Shown here: in pieces, positions 17,507 to 26,788 of the stretch
Layout of the letters: every line of letters begins with the position of its first letter
Numbering within the stretch: the first letter of the stretch is position 1
Assembly (NCBI RefSeq): GCF_033097505.1
Contig: NZ_AP028654.1
Span: forward strand, 388,001 to 452,000
Source: Helicovermis profundi
GTDB lineage: Bacteria; Bacillota; Clostridia; Peptostreptococcales; Acidaminobacteraceae
Direction of reading: 5' to 3'
Length of the DNA: 64,000 nt
Notes under the pieces: model-generated
Told to the model about the DNA's origin: nothing
Databases searched by the model: none
Seen by the model: the letters and a program-made list of their open reading frames with translations, nothing else
Program-made: the position numbers and the translations under genes

Positions 17507-20500
17507 AGAAGTTTAATGCATGGATAATAATTATTATAATACTTGCATGGTCTATAGTTCCAGTTTTTGCCAATTCAAATATTGGAATAAATGATAAACC
17601 AACTAGACCATATGAAAAATTAATAGCGAAAAATGGGCCATGGATTAGTGAACAAATTAAAGCAGATAAAACATCAGATTTGATATTTACTTACGAAGGT
17701 GATTACAAAGTAGACGCTCAGATTCTCGCAAATCAAAGTGAAATGAAATTTAAGGTAAAAGAAGATACAGCACTATCTGGTATATTTATACCTTTTATAA
17801 ATAATGAATATAAAAATGTGAATATAACTTTAACGGATGATGGTGGTAATATTTATGGTCCGTTTAAAATGAAAGTGGAATCTACTAATGATAATTTGGG
17901 TGATTCTAAGAATACTAGTTTTACAGCAAGTGCTACAAATTTAAAATGGATATATAATTTTATACCTAATCAAATGATTATACTTAAAAAAGGTATTTAT
18001 AGTATGAAATTATCTGATTCAGAATTTCAAGTAAGGACTAGTAAAACAGGTGTAGAAGGTGCTTATGTTATACAAGGCATGCGTGCGGAGTCTTATTTAA
18101 CATATTTAAACAAAATCAATAATACGGATGAAAAAGTTAAAGATAAAAAAGAACCATTTAAAGAGGAATCAAAAGATGATTTATATGGATATGAAAAACC
18201 ACCAGAATTAAAACCTGCTAAATTTACTTTAGATAAAGAATCGTCTATTGATGAGATAATTGTTAATACAATAAATAAGGGATTAGGAGCAGCTCCTGGT
18301 ACTATAGCTATATTAGATGAGTTTGGTGAGATTATCTATTCGAATCAAAGCTATGGCGAAGTTCTTTCTGATGTTCCTAATGGAATGTGGGTTTTGAATC
18401 CGGAAATAGTTCTTTCGCCAGGTAATTATCAGATTGGAGTGAGTAACCCAGAAGTTATTTCCTATAATAAATTTGGTGAACCTATGCTTTATATTAAATT
18501 GTCTGATCCACCTGTTTATAGAGAAAATTTTACAGGAACTTATAAGGTAAATCTTGACACTTATAAAAAAACTACACTTATGGGAACTGTCAACAAAGCG
18601 AAAAGTAGTTTTTCATTAAAAGATTTTGAACTTACAGTTATGGATCATGGTGATTGGATAGAACTTATTGGTAAATACAAAAATATGCCTTTTTCGCAAA
18701 ATACAGATAGTATTGAGTTAACGTCTACAGGTATTAAGGGTGGATTTGATTTTAGTGCTGATATGACCGGGCTACCGGCTAAAACTAAAATTGGCGCATT
18801 TGGAGTAGTATATTTAGATACAGATAAAAGTGGTAATGTAAAACTTACTATAGATGGAGGTGCGTCCTATGAAAGAGCAAAATCCAAAGATAAGGGAGCA
18901 GATAGTAATACGTATTCTTTAAAAGTGGATGGCCTAAGGGTAAAAAAATCTTTACCACCATATGTTGTTGCAGCAGTTGGTGCATCTATGTCAGCAGGTA
19001 CTGTACCTGGTCCTGATTCTGCAACTCAAGGTGCTGTTGGACTATTATTTCCACCATTAGTTGGTGTTGTTGTTCATGTAGTTCAGGAACTTCTTAAGAA
19101 AGCTGCAGAGAAAAAAGCAAAAATATCAAGTGAACATAATAAAGCTTGGTATAAAAGGAAATATCCGAAAGCAAGCGATGAAACTATTGCGATGATTATG
19201 TTAGGTGATGCTATGGCGAATACTGATAATCCGGATGATGATCCAGAGTCTAAGAGCGATGAAGTAGTAGAGAATACTTCTGATAGTAGCAGTTCAGTAA
19301 ATGAAGAAAATGATGCTTCAAGTGATAATTCGGGTGATTATGAAGAAGCTGATGATGATTATGTTGAAGAAGCTGAAGATGATCTAGAAGAATCTGATCC
19401 ATTAACTGATAGAGATTATATGTCTGAAGAAGAAAAAGCTGAACTCGATAAACAAACAGAAAATGATCTAGAAAATGATACAGAAACTGAAGAAGAACCA
19501 ATTAAAGATATGGAACCAGAAACTAAGACTCTTGAAACTGGCATAGATGGTAGGACAAGCACTTATGAAAAAGACCCTGAAACTGGTGAATGGGTTAATC
19601 CTGAAACTGGTGGTGTTTTGGATATGGAGGCTTATGAAAAAATTGTAAAACCAAATATTGAAAAAGAACAAGCTTGGCAGGACAATGAGAGATTTAAAAT
19701 TGCTTCTGGTGATACAGCACAAGATAGATCTTTGGCGAAGATGCTTAAAGATGAGAAAGATAATGCATATAAAGAGAAATTAATGAAGAAATATAATGCA
19801 TCTAGTCCTGCTGAAGTTGAGCAAACAATTCGTAAAATGCAAGATGTTCAACAAGCTAGAGCAAACAAATGGAATGAAATAGGAGATTATGCTTCGGTAG
19901 CTGAAAAAGGAGCTACAGTAGTTGGAGTTTTAGCTGACACTACTATAGATTTTATGGGTGATCATACAGGTCCAGTTGGAAAAGGTATAAGAGCGGGATA
20001 TAAAGTAATAAAAACTGTTGCAGGAGACGTTGCAGACAAAGGATATTCAGATAGAATTTTAACTGGAGCTTTAATTAAAGGTGGAACTGATGCTGCTAGT
20101 GATTTTATTCCAGGTGATTACGCTAAAACTAAAGGATTTTTAGGAGTTGCTAGTGAAACTGCTAGTGGATATCTTCAAGCAGATCCTACTAAAGGTGATA
20201 AAGGAAAATTTGAAGGAGCGATTGATGGTTTTATGGGTGGCGTTATAAAAGTTGGAGTAGGTAAGATTACGGATAAGATCGGCGGCGATGGATTTGGACA
20301 TGATATGTCAATGATCAAAGTTGGTAGAAATCAAATTAGAGTAGCACTTAAAAATAATGGTAAATGGTCTAGTAGAGTTGTATCAGATACAACTGCCTAT
20401 AAACATGCATTTAAGAAAATTGATGCACAAATTAAACAATCGGCTACAAAGGTTGCATCAGGACTTCTAGATAATTTCGTTGTAAAACCTGTTACTCAAG

Positions 20501-20526
20501 AATTAACAAATAGAGCTAGGTCATAG
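17503..20526 (+). CDS. Large exported protein with acidic linker and glycine-rich C-terminal region
   Basis: A 1007-aa protein beginning with a signal peptide (hydrophobic residues 7-22, likely cut after VFA at 24). Seen in order: beta-rich domains (about 30-210 and 240-470) separated by a charged linker; a hydrophobic glycine/proline-rich stretch (about 482-535) that could span a membrane; and a very acidic, low-complexity linker (about 573-669). A segment EKDPETGEWVNPETGGVLD (about 688-706) follows, then a helical, glycine/alanine-rich C-terminus (about 790-1007). The C-terminus resembles passenger regions of polymorphic-toxin or large surface proteins, but I see no known toxin catalytic motif. 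Start ATG 17503 overlaps the upstream stop. Function unknown. Confidence 0.65.
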   Translation: MKKFNAWIIIIIILAWSIVPVFANSNIGINDKPTRPYEKLIAKNGPWISEQIKADKTSDLIFTYEGDYKVDAQILANQSEMKFKVKEDTALSGIFIPFINNEYKNVNITLTDDGGNIYGPFKMKVESTNDNLGDSKNTSFTASATNLKWIYNFIPNQMIILKKGIYSMKLSDSEFQVRTSKTGVEGAYVIQGMRAESYLTYLNKINNTDEKVKDKKEPFKEESKDDLYGYEKPPELKPAKFTLDKESSIDEIIVNTINKGLGAAPGTIAILDEFGEIIYSNQSYGEVLSDVPNGMWVLNPEIVLSPGNYQIGVSNPEVISYNKFGEPMLYIKLSDPPVYRENFTGTYKVNLDTYKKTTLMGTVNKAKSSFSLKDFELTVMDHGDWIELIGKYKNMPFSQNTDSIELTSTGIKGGFDFSADMTGLPAKTKIGAFGVVYLDTDKSGNVKLTIDGGASYERAKSKDKGADSNTYSLKVDGLRVKKSLPPYVVAAVGASMSAGTVPGPDSATQGAVGLLFPPLVGVVVHVVQELLKKAAEKKAKISSEHNKAWYKRKYPKASDETIAMIMLGDAMANTDNPDDDPESKSDEVVENTSDSSSSVNEENDASSDNSGDYEEADDDYVEEAEDDLEESDPLTDRDYMSEEEKAELDKQTENDLENDTETEEEPIKDMEPETKTLETGIDGRTSTYEKDPETGEWVNPETGGVLDMEAYEKIVKPNIEKEQAWQDNERFKIASGDTAQDRSLAKMLKDEKDNAYKEKLMKKYNASSPAEVEQTIRKMQDVQQARANKWNEIGDYASVAEKGATVVGVLADTTIDFMGDHTGPVGKGIRAGYKVIKTVAGDVADKGYSDRILTGALIKGGTDAASDFIPGDYAKTKGFLGVASETASGYLQADPTKGDKGKFEGAIDGFMGGVIKVGVGKITDKIGGDGFGHDMSMIKVGRNQIRVALKNNGKWSSRVVSDTTAYKHAFKKIDAQIKQSATKVASGLLDNFVVKPVTQELTNRARS

Positions 20527-20570
20527 CAATATATAAAAGAAATTTGTTTTTTAATTGAAAGGAGCTTTGT

Positions 20571-21482
20571 ATGCAATTTACGATAAATGAATTAAGCTTT
20601 ATATCTAAACAATATGATACTTTATCAGATCTTAGTTTTTTTAGAAATGTTAAGGCTGAACTTCAAGGATCAGAAGAAAAAACTCTTAATGAAAAGGGCG
20701 TAATAAAAAATGGAAAATTAACTGAACCGATTAATACTATATTTGATGTTTTGGCAAAAGCGGATAAATCAGCAAGATTTGTTATGAAAATGACAAATGC
20801 AATTATGGAAAAAGGCGTATATTCAAAGGATGATAAAAGAATATTAGTTGAAAATATGCAAGGTGAGATAGTTCTAACTATGTATGATGATAAATCAGAA
20901 TCTGTTAGACAAGAAATTGCGGAACAAACTGGTATGTCAATTCAAAAAAATAGTGTTATTGATATTCTAGTTAGTATTGAAGATGTTCTGTTAATAACTA
21001 ATTTAGTGGATTGGCTAAGGAAAATGACTCTATTAGAATATTCAAGTGACATTGATATACCGGTTCTTAGCGTTGATAAATTTAAAGATTATCTTAAAAA
21101 ACCTATGAGGAATAGTCTTGCAAAGATTATAGCGTCTCTTTATGAACTTAGTCCTATATCATCAGAAAATATAGAGGACAAGCTCAAAAAACTTGAACAG
21201 AATAATTTTATTGAAATTAAAAATAATGAAATAAGTATTTCACAGCCACTAGTTGATTTTGGTATGAGTTTTCTTATACCAGAAACACAAATAGTTTTAG
21301 AAACTTTTGATGGAAGTACTAGTGGACCAATAATTACCGCAAGTAGTGTAATCATTGGAGCTACGCCAAAGGATATATTGTCTTTAACAGCAACGGATGA
21401 AGGTATGGAAATGTCAACAATGAGTAGCGGTGAACTTTTAAGACAAATTGATGCATATCTTAAGTGTCCAAACCTTGAGTAA
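20571..21482 (+). CDS. Cytoplasmic protein of unknown function, last gene of the exported-protein unit
   Basis: Protein of 303 aa with no signal peptide or membrane segment. The start MQFTINELSFISKQY and the 'EKGVIKNGKLTEPINTIFDVL' pattern recall EspG/DUF5081-type chaperone folds linked to type VII secretion; this is only a weak impression. The later part (EDKLKKLEQNNFIEIKNNEIS) looks like a winged-helix segment. RBS AAAGGAGC lies 7 bases before the ATG. It follows the exported protein by 44 bases, so co-transcription is likely. A chaperone or specificity factor for the exported protein is a hypothesis. Confidence 0.5.
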   Translation: MQFTINELSFISKQYDTLSDLSFFRNVKAELQGSEEKTLNEKGVIKNGKLTEPINTIFDVLAKADKSARFVMKMTNAIMEKGVYSKDDKRILVENMQGEIVLTMYDDKSESVRQEIAEQTGMSIQKNSVIDILVSIEDVLLITNLVDWLRKMTLLEYSSDIDIPVLSVDKFKDYLKKPMRNSLAKIIASLYELSPISSENIEDKLKKLEQNNFIEIKNNEISISQPLVDFGMSFLIPETQIVLETFDGSTSGPIITASSVIIGATPKDILSLTATDEGMEMSTMSSGELLRQIDAYLKCPNLE

Positions 21483-21487
21483 ATAAA

Positions 21488-21622
21488 TAAATTTCTAAGA
21501 TTCAGAGGGAGTTTTTACTCCCACTGAATCTTAGAAAACATAATTCAGGGCCTTTTTAGAGTTCTTTATCCCCCACTTTTTTAAGAAGTGGGGATATTAA
21601 AACTCTAAGGCATCGGATAAAT
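21488..21622 (+). repeat. Twin-hairpin interspersed repeat, copy A
   Basis: About 135 bases with two hairpins: TTCAGAGGGAG-tttta-CTCCC..GAATC (about 21495-21535), and a second around CCCCCACTT...AAGTGGGG nested in AGAGTTCT/AAACTCT (about 21557-21610). The joining segment is ACATAATTCAGGGCC and the end is GGCATCGGATAAAT. Copies B (26482-26622) and C (28916-29053) are the same element in the opposite orientation. The following 257 bases to the next gene hold only AT-rich promoter-like sequence. Confidence 0.85.
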
Positions 21623-21879
21623 TAAAAATCAATTATAGATTGTATTTTGAGATTTTTTCAAAGTATGATCTATTTTTTTAATATATGAAAGAAATTAAAA
21701 AATATTCCCTATTTCAAATGATAACGAATATTAAATCAATACAAATGCAGAAAATTCAGACAGATTCCACAAGAGTAAGTTCTTTTATGATAAAATATAA
21801 TAAATGTAAGAAAAAATAGTTAATAAGTTTTTTGATTTATAAATAATTCAAGGAGCCTAAATTAGATAGGAGTGATAAT

Positions 21880-24210
21880 ATGGGAAGCGAGTGGTCTGTT
21901 GGCAAATCGAAACTTAGAAAGGAAAGCTTAGAGAAAGTTACGGGACAGATTGTTTATGGCAATGATGAATTATCAAAACGTATGTTACATGGTGCTATTA
22001 AAACAAGTCCTCATGCATATGCAAAAATAGTATCTATTGATACAAATGTCGCAAAAAACATGACCGGGGTTAGAGCTATTCTTATAGGTGATGATTTTGA
22101 TTTTAATTTTGGATTATATTTATGTGATAAACCTCCGCTTGCAAGAGATATAGTTAGACATTACGGTGAAGCAGTTGCCGCTGTTGTTGCGGATACCTTT
22201 GAACATGCCTTAAGAGCAGCTAGAGCTATTAGTGTGTCTTATGAAGTAATGACACCTATATTGTCTCCATTAAATGCTGTTAAGGAAGATGCAGAAATAA
22301 TACATAAAAAAATGAATGACTATAGTCATATTGACCCTATTCATCCTGAACCGGGCTCTAATATAGCTAATCGAACAAAAATTAGAAAAGGAAATACTAA
22401 GGCGGCGTTTTTTGACTCTGATACACAAATTGAAGCATTTGTTGAAATTCCACTTGGAGATCATGTGGCTATAGAACCTAGAGTTTCCATAGCTGAAATT
22501 AAAAAAAACGGACAAGTATATATTGACTCTTCTACTCAAGCGCCTTTTGTTGTAAAAGGTTTAATGAGTACATTTTTTAATATTGATCCAGGTAAAATAA
22601 CTGTTAAAACATCGTTTGTAGGTGGCGGATTCGGCGGTAAAGCAGGTATTCAACTTGAGGGACTTGCTTATCTTATGTCGAGGGCTGTTAATGGTAGACG
22701 TGTTAAACTAGTTAATTCTAGAGAAGAAGATTTAGTAACTTCTCCAGGACATATTGGTTTACAGGCAAAAGTAAAATTAGCTGTTGATAAAAATCATAAA
22801 TTTACGGCCATGGATATGGATTATTATTTTAATAGTGGAGCCTATGCAGATTATGCAGTTAATGTTTCAAGAGCGGCTGCCATATCTTGTACAGGACCTT
22901 ATTTTGTACCTAATATAAGATGTGACTCTATGTGTGTGTATACTAATATGCCTTTTTCAACAGCATTTCGAGGATTTGGTCATATAGAAATTGGGTATGC
23001 TATAGAAAGAGCAATTGATATTATGGCTAAGAAATTAGATGTTGATCCATATGAACTTAGGAGACTTAACGGTGTAAAAGTTGGTGATACAACTCCAGTA
23101 CAAAGCACGCTTAGTAAAAGTACAGGCAATATTTTAAAATGCTTTGATGAAGTGAATGAAATGTTGGGCGGAAAGATTAAAGAGATAGAGCGGATTGATA
23201 AAAGAACAATTAGAGTAAAAGGAATTTCGGGTTTATGGAAAGCGCCAGCTATGCCTACAAATACAGATGCTGGAGCTATTATTACCTTTAATTCAGATGG
23301 TAGTATTAATATTAATACGGGAGTTGTTGAAATAGGTCAAGGGACTAAAACTGGCCTAGCACAAATTGCATCTGAAACATTAAAAATGCCTTTAGATAAA
23401 ATTTATATTGAAATGTCAGTTAATACAAGAACAGCTCCGAGTGATTGGGCAACTGCAGCTAGTAGAGGTCTTTTTATGGCAGGAAACGCAGTCTATGAAG
23501 CATGTCTTGATATTATAGATCAGCTAAAGGGAGTTGCTTCACAGGTGCTTAGGGTACCATCATCAGATTTGATTGTTGAGAATGAGAGAATTTTTATTAA
23601 TGATGAACCTGAGATTGGAATCGATGTTGGAAAAATTGGTCTTGGATATATTTATCCTAATGGAAATGCTATATATGGTCAAATTATTGGTAAAGGGAAG
23701 TACATTGCAAGGCATTTAACTGATATAGATAAAGAAACGGGAAAAGGTCATCCAGATTTAGAATGGACTCTTGGTGCAGAAGGTGTTGAAATTGAATTAG
23801 ATGAAATTACTGGAAAATATAAAATTTTAAAAGCAGTTTGTTGTATTGATGTTGGTAGAGTCATTAATCCTCAAATTGCCACTGGTCAAATTGTAGGTGG
23901 TATGGGAATGGGAATTGGCTATACAACAATGGAAGGATTTAAGTTTAATAGTAGAGGTCAAGTTAAGAATGATACATTAAGAGATTTTAAAATAATGCGT
24001 TACAGCGATGCACCAAAATATCAAGTGAAATTTTTAGAAACTCCTCAAATGGATGGGCCATATGGAGCTAGAGGCTTAGGAGAGCAATCAGTTATTGGTA
24101 TGCCAGGTGCTATTAGTAATGCACTATCAAGAGGAATAGGTAAAGAACTTACTACTTTGCCACTCACAAGTGAAGTAATTTGGAAAAAAATGATGGAGGA
24201 TAAAGCATGA
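21880..24210 (+). CDS. Xanthine dehydrogenase-family molybdopterin-binding subunit
   Basis: Large catalytic subunit (776 aa) of a molybdenum hydroxylase that adds oxygen from water to a heterocyclic or aldehyde substrate. Seen are the N-terminal a/b hammerhead domain (LEKVTGQIVYGND, LHGAIKTSPHAYAKI), the Mo-cofactor motifs VGGGFGGKAG and FRGFG, and the C-terminal active-site glutamate in GARGLGEQSV. The residue pattern after FRGFG (HIE rather than GPQ) differs from classical xanthine dehydrogenase, so the substrate may not be xanthine. RBS AGGAGTG. Its stop overlaps the start of the FAD subunit. Nearby urocanate hydratase hints at N-heterocycle catabolism. Confidence 0.92.
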   Translation: MGSEWSVGKSKLRKESLEKVTGQIVYGNDELSKRMLHGAIKTSPHAYAKIVSIDTNVAKNMTGVRAILIGDDFDFNFGLYLCDKPPLARDIVRHYGEAVAAVVADTFEHALRAARAISVSYEVMTPILSPLNAVKEDAEIIHKKMNDYSHIDPIHPEPGSNIANRTKIRKGNTKAAFFDSDTQIEAFVEIPLGDHVAIEPRVSIAEIKKNGQVYIDSSTQAPFVVKGLMSTFFNIDPGKITVKTSFVGGGFGGKAGIQLEGLAYLMSRAVNGRRVKLVNSREEDLVTSPGHIGLQAKVKLAVDKNHKFTAMDMDYYFNSGAYADYAVNVSRAAAISCTGPYFVPNIRCDSMCVYTNMPFSTAFRGFGHIEIGYAIERAIDIMAKKLDVDPYELRRLNGVKVGDTTPVQSTLSKSTGNILKCFDEVNEMLGGKIKEIERIDKRTIRVKGISGLWKAPAMPTNTDAGAIITFNSDGSININTGVVEIGQGTKTGLAQIASETLKMPLDKIYIEMSVNTRTAPSDWATAASRGLFMAGNAVYEACLDIIDQLKGVASQVLRVPSSDLIVENERIFINDEPEIGIDVGKIGLGYIYPNGNAIYGQIIGKGKYIARHLTDIDKETGKGHPDLEWTLGAEGVEIELDEITGKYKILKAVCCIDVGRVINPQIATGQIVGGMGMGIGYTTMEGFKFNSRGQVKNDTLRDFKIMRYSDAPKYQVKFLETPQMDGPYGARGLGEQSVIGMPGAISNALSRGIGKELTTLPLTSEVIWKKMMEDKA

Positions 24211-25016
24211 TAAATTTTGATTTTGATTATTATAGACCTTCTAAGATTGAAGATGCGTATAATTTGATGAATAAGTTAGCAAATGATGGATTAAAAGCAG
24301 TTTATTATTCTGGTGGTACAGAATTAATAACATCATTTCGTAAAGGAACTGTAAAAGCAGATGCTGTTATTGATATAAAAAACATCGAAGGAATGACTAT
24401 TATAAATAATAAATCAATTGAAGTAACTATAGGATCTTGTGCATCACTTAATAAAGTTATAGAAACGTTTAAGGATACTATTTTATCAGAAGTACTTGTA
24501 ACTATTGCAGACCATACCGCTAGAAATGCTATAACTATTGGAGGAAATATACTTGGAAAATTAACTTATAAAGAAGCCTTACTGCCATTACTAGCACTAA
24601 AAGCATCGGTTCTTGTATACACAAAAGAAGGTATTAAAGAAATAACACTTGAACAGGTTTTTGATAAAAGAATTAAATTAGATAAAGCAGATATTTTATT
24701 TCAAATTAAGTTTAATAAGAATAATATGTCAACTTATCATACAAAGCGTTATACAGAATCTACTGAAGTAGATTATCCAATATTACACATCGTTTCTACA
24801 AAAATAGAAACTGGTTATTTTATAGGACTCTCAGGTTATAGTAACTTTCCAATCTATCAAAACTTTGAATTAAAGGAAACAATTGAAGAAGACATTTATA
24901 ATTATTTTGAAGAATTTGCAAAAGAAGATATCAGAAGTTCAAAGGATTACAGACGACATCTCTTAAAAACTGTACTTAAAGATATGGAGATGGGATTGGA
25001 GGGATTTAATGATTAA
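24207..25016 (+). CDS. Xanthine dehydrogenase-family FAD-binding subunit
   Basis: Medium subunit (269 aa) carrying FAD between the iron-sulfur and molybdenum subunits. Typical motifs are DYYRPSKIEDAYNLM at the start, YSGGTELITSFRKG for the FAD pyrophosphate, and the flavin site TARNAITIGGNI. It ends in the usual helical C-terminal domain, slightly short for the family. The ATG overlaps the previous stop (ATGA), and its own end overlaps the following gene by 8 bases, so all three subunits are translationally coupled. Confidence 0.92.
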   Translation: MINFDFDYYRPSKIEDAYNLMNKLANDGLKAVYYSGGTELITSFRKGTVKADAVIDIKNIEGMTIINNKSIEVTIGSCASLNKVIETFKDTILSEVLVTIADHTARNAITIGGNILGKLTYKEALLPLLALKASVLVYTKEGIKEITLEQVFDKRIKLDKADILFQIKFNKNNMSTYHTKRYTESTEVDYPILHIVSTKIETGYFIGLSGYSNFPIYQNFELKETIEEDIYNYFEEFAKEDIRSSKDYRRHLLKTVLKDMEMGLEGFND

Positions 25017-25488
25017 ATACACAGGTTATAATGAAGTTTCTCTCAATATTAATGGAATGTGTCATGTGGTACTCATTAAGCCTAATGAAACATTACTAAA
25101 CGTACTAAGAGAAAAAATTGGGTATACGGGAGCAAAAGGTGGATGTGAAAATGGAGACTGCGGTGCTTGTACAATACTCTTAGATAAATTGCCAATGAAA
25201 TCTTGCATGTTATTAGCTATTGAATGTATTGGAAAAGAAATTACTACCATTGAAGGCTTAGAAAGCACTGAAATTCAAAAGGCATTTGTTGATTTTAATG
25301 GTTTTCAATGTGGATATTGTACTTCAGGATTTTTACTTAATGCCTTTGCTATGCTGGATACAAATCCAGAAACTAGCGACTCTGATATGCATATTTGGCT
25401 TAACTCCAATCTTTGTAGATGTACAGGATATGAAGGCATAGAAATGGCTGTGAAGAGTGCGCAAAAGAAAATATTAGGGAAGAAATAA
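25009..25488 (+). CDS. Xanthine dehydrogenase-family [2Fe-2S] subunit
   Basis: Small subunit of 159 aa with two [2Fe-2S] clusters. The ferredoxin-like cluster is bound by GAKGGCENGDCGACTILL and the later SC. The alpha-helical cluster is bound by FQCGYCTSGF and NLCRCTGYEGI. All eight cysteines are present. RBS GGAGGG lies inside the end of the FAD-subunit gene. It is the last gene of the operon and is followed by a strong bidirectional terminator. Confidence 0.94.
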   Translation: MIKYTGYNEVSLNINGMCHVVLIKPNETLLNVLREKIGYTGAKGGCENGDCGACTILLDKLPMKSCMLLAIECIGKEITTIEGLESTEIQKAFVDFNGFQCGYCTSGFLLNAFAMLDTNPETSDSDMHIWLNSNLCRCTGYEGIEMAVKSAQKKILGKK

Positions 25489-25539
25489 GTATAGGTACAA
25501 TCAAAAATAATAGCATAGAAATCAAAATAAAAGATGCAG

Positions 25540-25586
25540 AGGAACCTTTTCATTTACTGAAAATAAATGAAAAGGTTCCTTTTTAC
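25540..25586. terminator. Bidirectional terminator between the Mo-hydroxylase operon and the lipoprotein gene
   Basis: A perfect 17-bp stem (AGGAACCTTTTCATTTA, 25540-25556, with its complement 25564-25580) has T runs on the plus side and A-rich sequence on the other. It serves two convergent transcripts. Confidence 0.9.
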
Positions 25587-25614
25587 TGTACTATCATTTT
25601 TAAAATTATAGCAT

Positions 25615-26352
25615 TTAACTTGCAGGTTTCTCTCCAAAATTATCATTTAATATCCCTTTAATTTCTTTACTTTCAACAGGAATTTCAATAAAATCTATTG
25701 CCGAATCATCGAGTGGCATATAGAAAAATACAATTTGATTATTTTTATAATATATATTTATTTTTTCTGCTTCAAAATAATCTGAAGAATCTTTTTCAGA
25801 AATTTTCTTAGATAAAATTTGACGCATCTGTTTATCGTCTTTTATTAAATTATCATAGTTTATTTCATTAGTAGAATTTTTCATATCAATATTAACAGAT
25901 TTTAGTATATTAAATTCCTTTTGTTTTTGAAATTTTCCCTTTCCTCTAAAAACTACGCTTAAAATATCATTGTCTTGTTTTGTAACTTCATAGGCGATTT
26001 TTAAATCTGTATAATATTCTGAATTGCCGTAAATATTAGTAATATTAGATAGGCTTTGATTTATATAATCTTGTAATAATTCACCTTTAAATCCTGTCAT
26101 TTTTGGATAATGTATGATAATATTTTTGTCTGTATTTTCAAAGACAGTATCTAATAAGTTGTATGAAACATTATTTTTTTGCTCTTCATTTTGAACGTCT
26201 TTACTTGTTTCTACTTTAGATTCAACTACATTTTTAGTAGATTCCTTATTCACATTATCTGTGTTAAGCGGTACAGTGACTTCTTTTTTAGTACATCCTA
26301 CTAAGTTTACAATAAGTAATCCTATAAGAAGTGTTATTAGTAACTTTTTCAT
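25615..26352 (-). CDS. Predicted lipoprotein of unknown function
   Basis: Exported lipoprotein of 245 aa. The signal peptide ends in the lipobox LVGC, with the modified cysteine near residue 20. A Lys/Asn/Glu-rich linker (about 25-65) follows, then a globular domain (about 66-240) with an alternating beta pattern (NIIIHYPKMTGF, IAYEVTKQDNDILSVVFRG). This layout resembles RsiV/DUF3298-DUF4163 extracytoplasmic domains. The family resemblance is weak and no catalytic residues are evident. RBS AAAGGAGAAA lies upstream on the minus strand. It is convergent with the Mo-hydroxylase operon; no partner gene is apparent. Confidence 0.7.
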   Translation of the reverse strand: MKKLLITLLIGLLIVNLVGCTKKEVTVPLNTDNVNKESTKNVVESKVETSKDVQNEEQKNNVSYNLLDTVFENTDKNIIIHYPKMTGFKGELLQDYINQSLSNITNIYGNSEYYTDLKIAYEVTKQDNDILSVVFRGKGKFQKQKEFNILKSVNIDMKNSTNEINYDNLIKDDKQMRQILSKKISEKDSSDYFEAEKINIYYKNNQIVFFYMPLDDSAIDFIEIPVESKEIKGILNDNFGEKPAS

Positions 26353-26481
26353 AAATGTTTCTCCTTTTTAAGTTAAATATAATATATTTCAAATTAAGTT
26401 TTGATAATTTTGTTCGCTATAGGTAAGACGAGTAAATTAAAAAAAAGTTCCATATTTTTTGAAAATAATTAAAACAATTAA

Positions 26482-26622
26482 ATTTATCCGATGCCTTAGA
26501 GTTCTAATACCCCCACTTTCTAAAAAAAAGTGGGGGATAAAGAACTCTAAAAAGGCCCTGGATTATGTTTTCTAAGATTCAGAGGGAGTAAAAACTCCCT
26601 CTGAATCCAAGAAATTCATTTA
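26482..26622 (-). repeat. Twin-hairpin interspersed repeat, copy B
   Basis: The reverse complement matches copy A at nearly every position: ACTCCCTCTGAATC hairpin, AACATAATCCAGGGCC joint, AGTGGGGG hairpin and GGCATCGGATAAAT end. It lies between the divergently transcribed lipoprotein gene and hutU, where neither gene needs a terminator. That argues that it is a mobile or structural element rather than a gene terminator. Confidence 0.85.
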
Positions 26623-26788
26623 TATCAGTTTTGCTCTTCTTGAATTATATCATAATATCTAAAGCTAAAAAAAATTAGACAGTTTTTAGACGGGTGTTCT
26701 TTATAATTATCATAATGAAAGTTTTCTGATATATTCTAATAATCAGAAAATATATTAACGTGAAAATACTAATGAAAGAGGTGCGACG

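Noticed and set aside
19250-19501. Minus-strand 83-aa Leu/His-rich frame
   Set aside because: Antisense of the acidic low-complexity linker of the exported protein.
16384-21482. A complete type VII secretion or polymorphic toxin-immunity locus
   Set aside because: No EssC-type ATPase, WXG100 protein, LXG domain, toxin catalytic motif or immunity gene could be seen.
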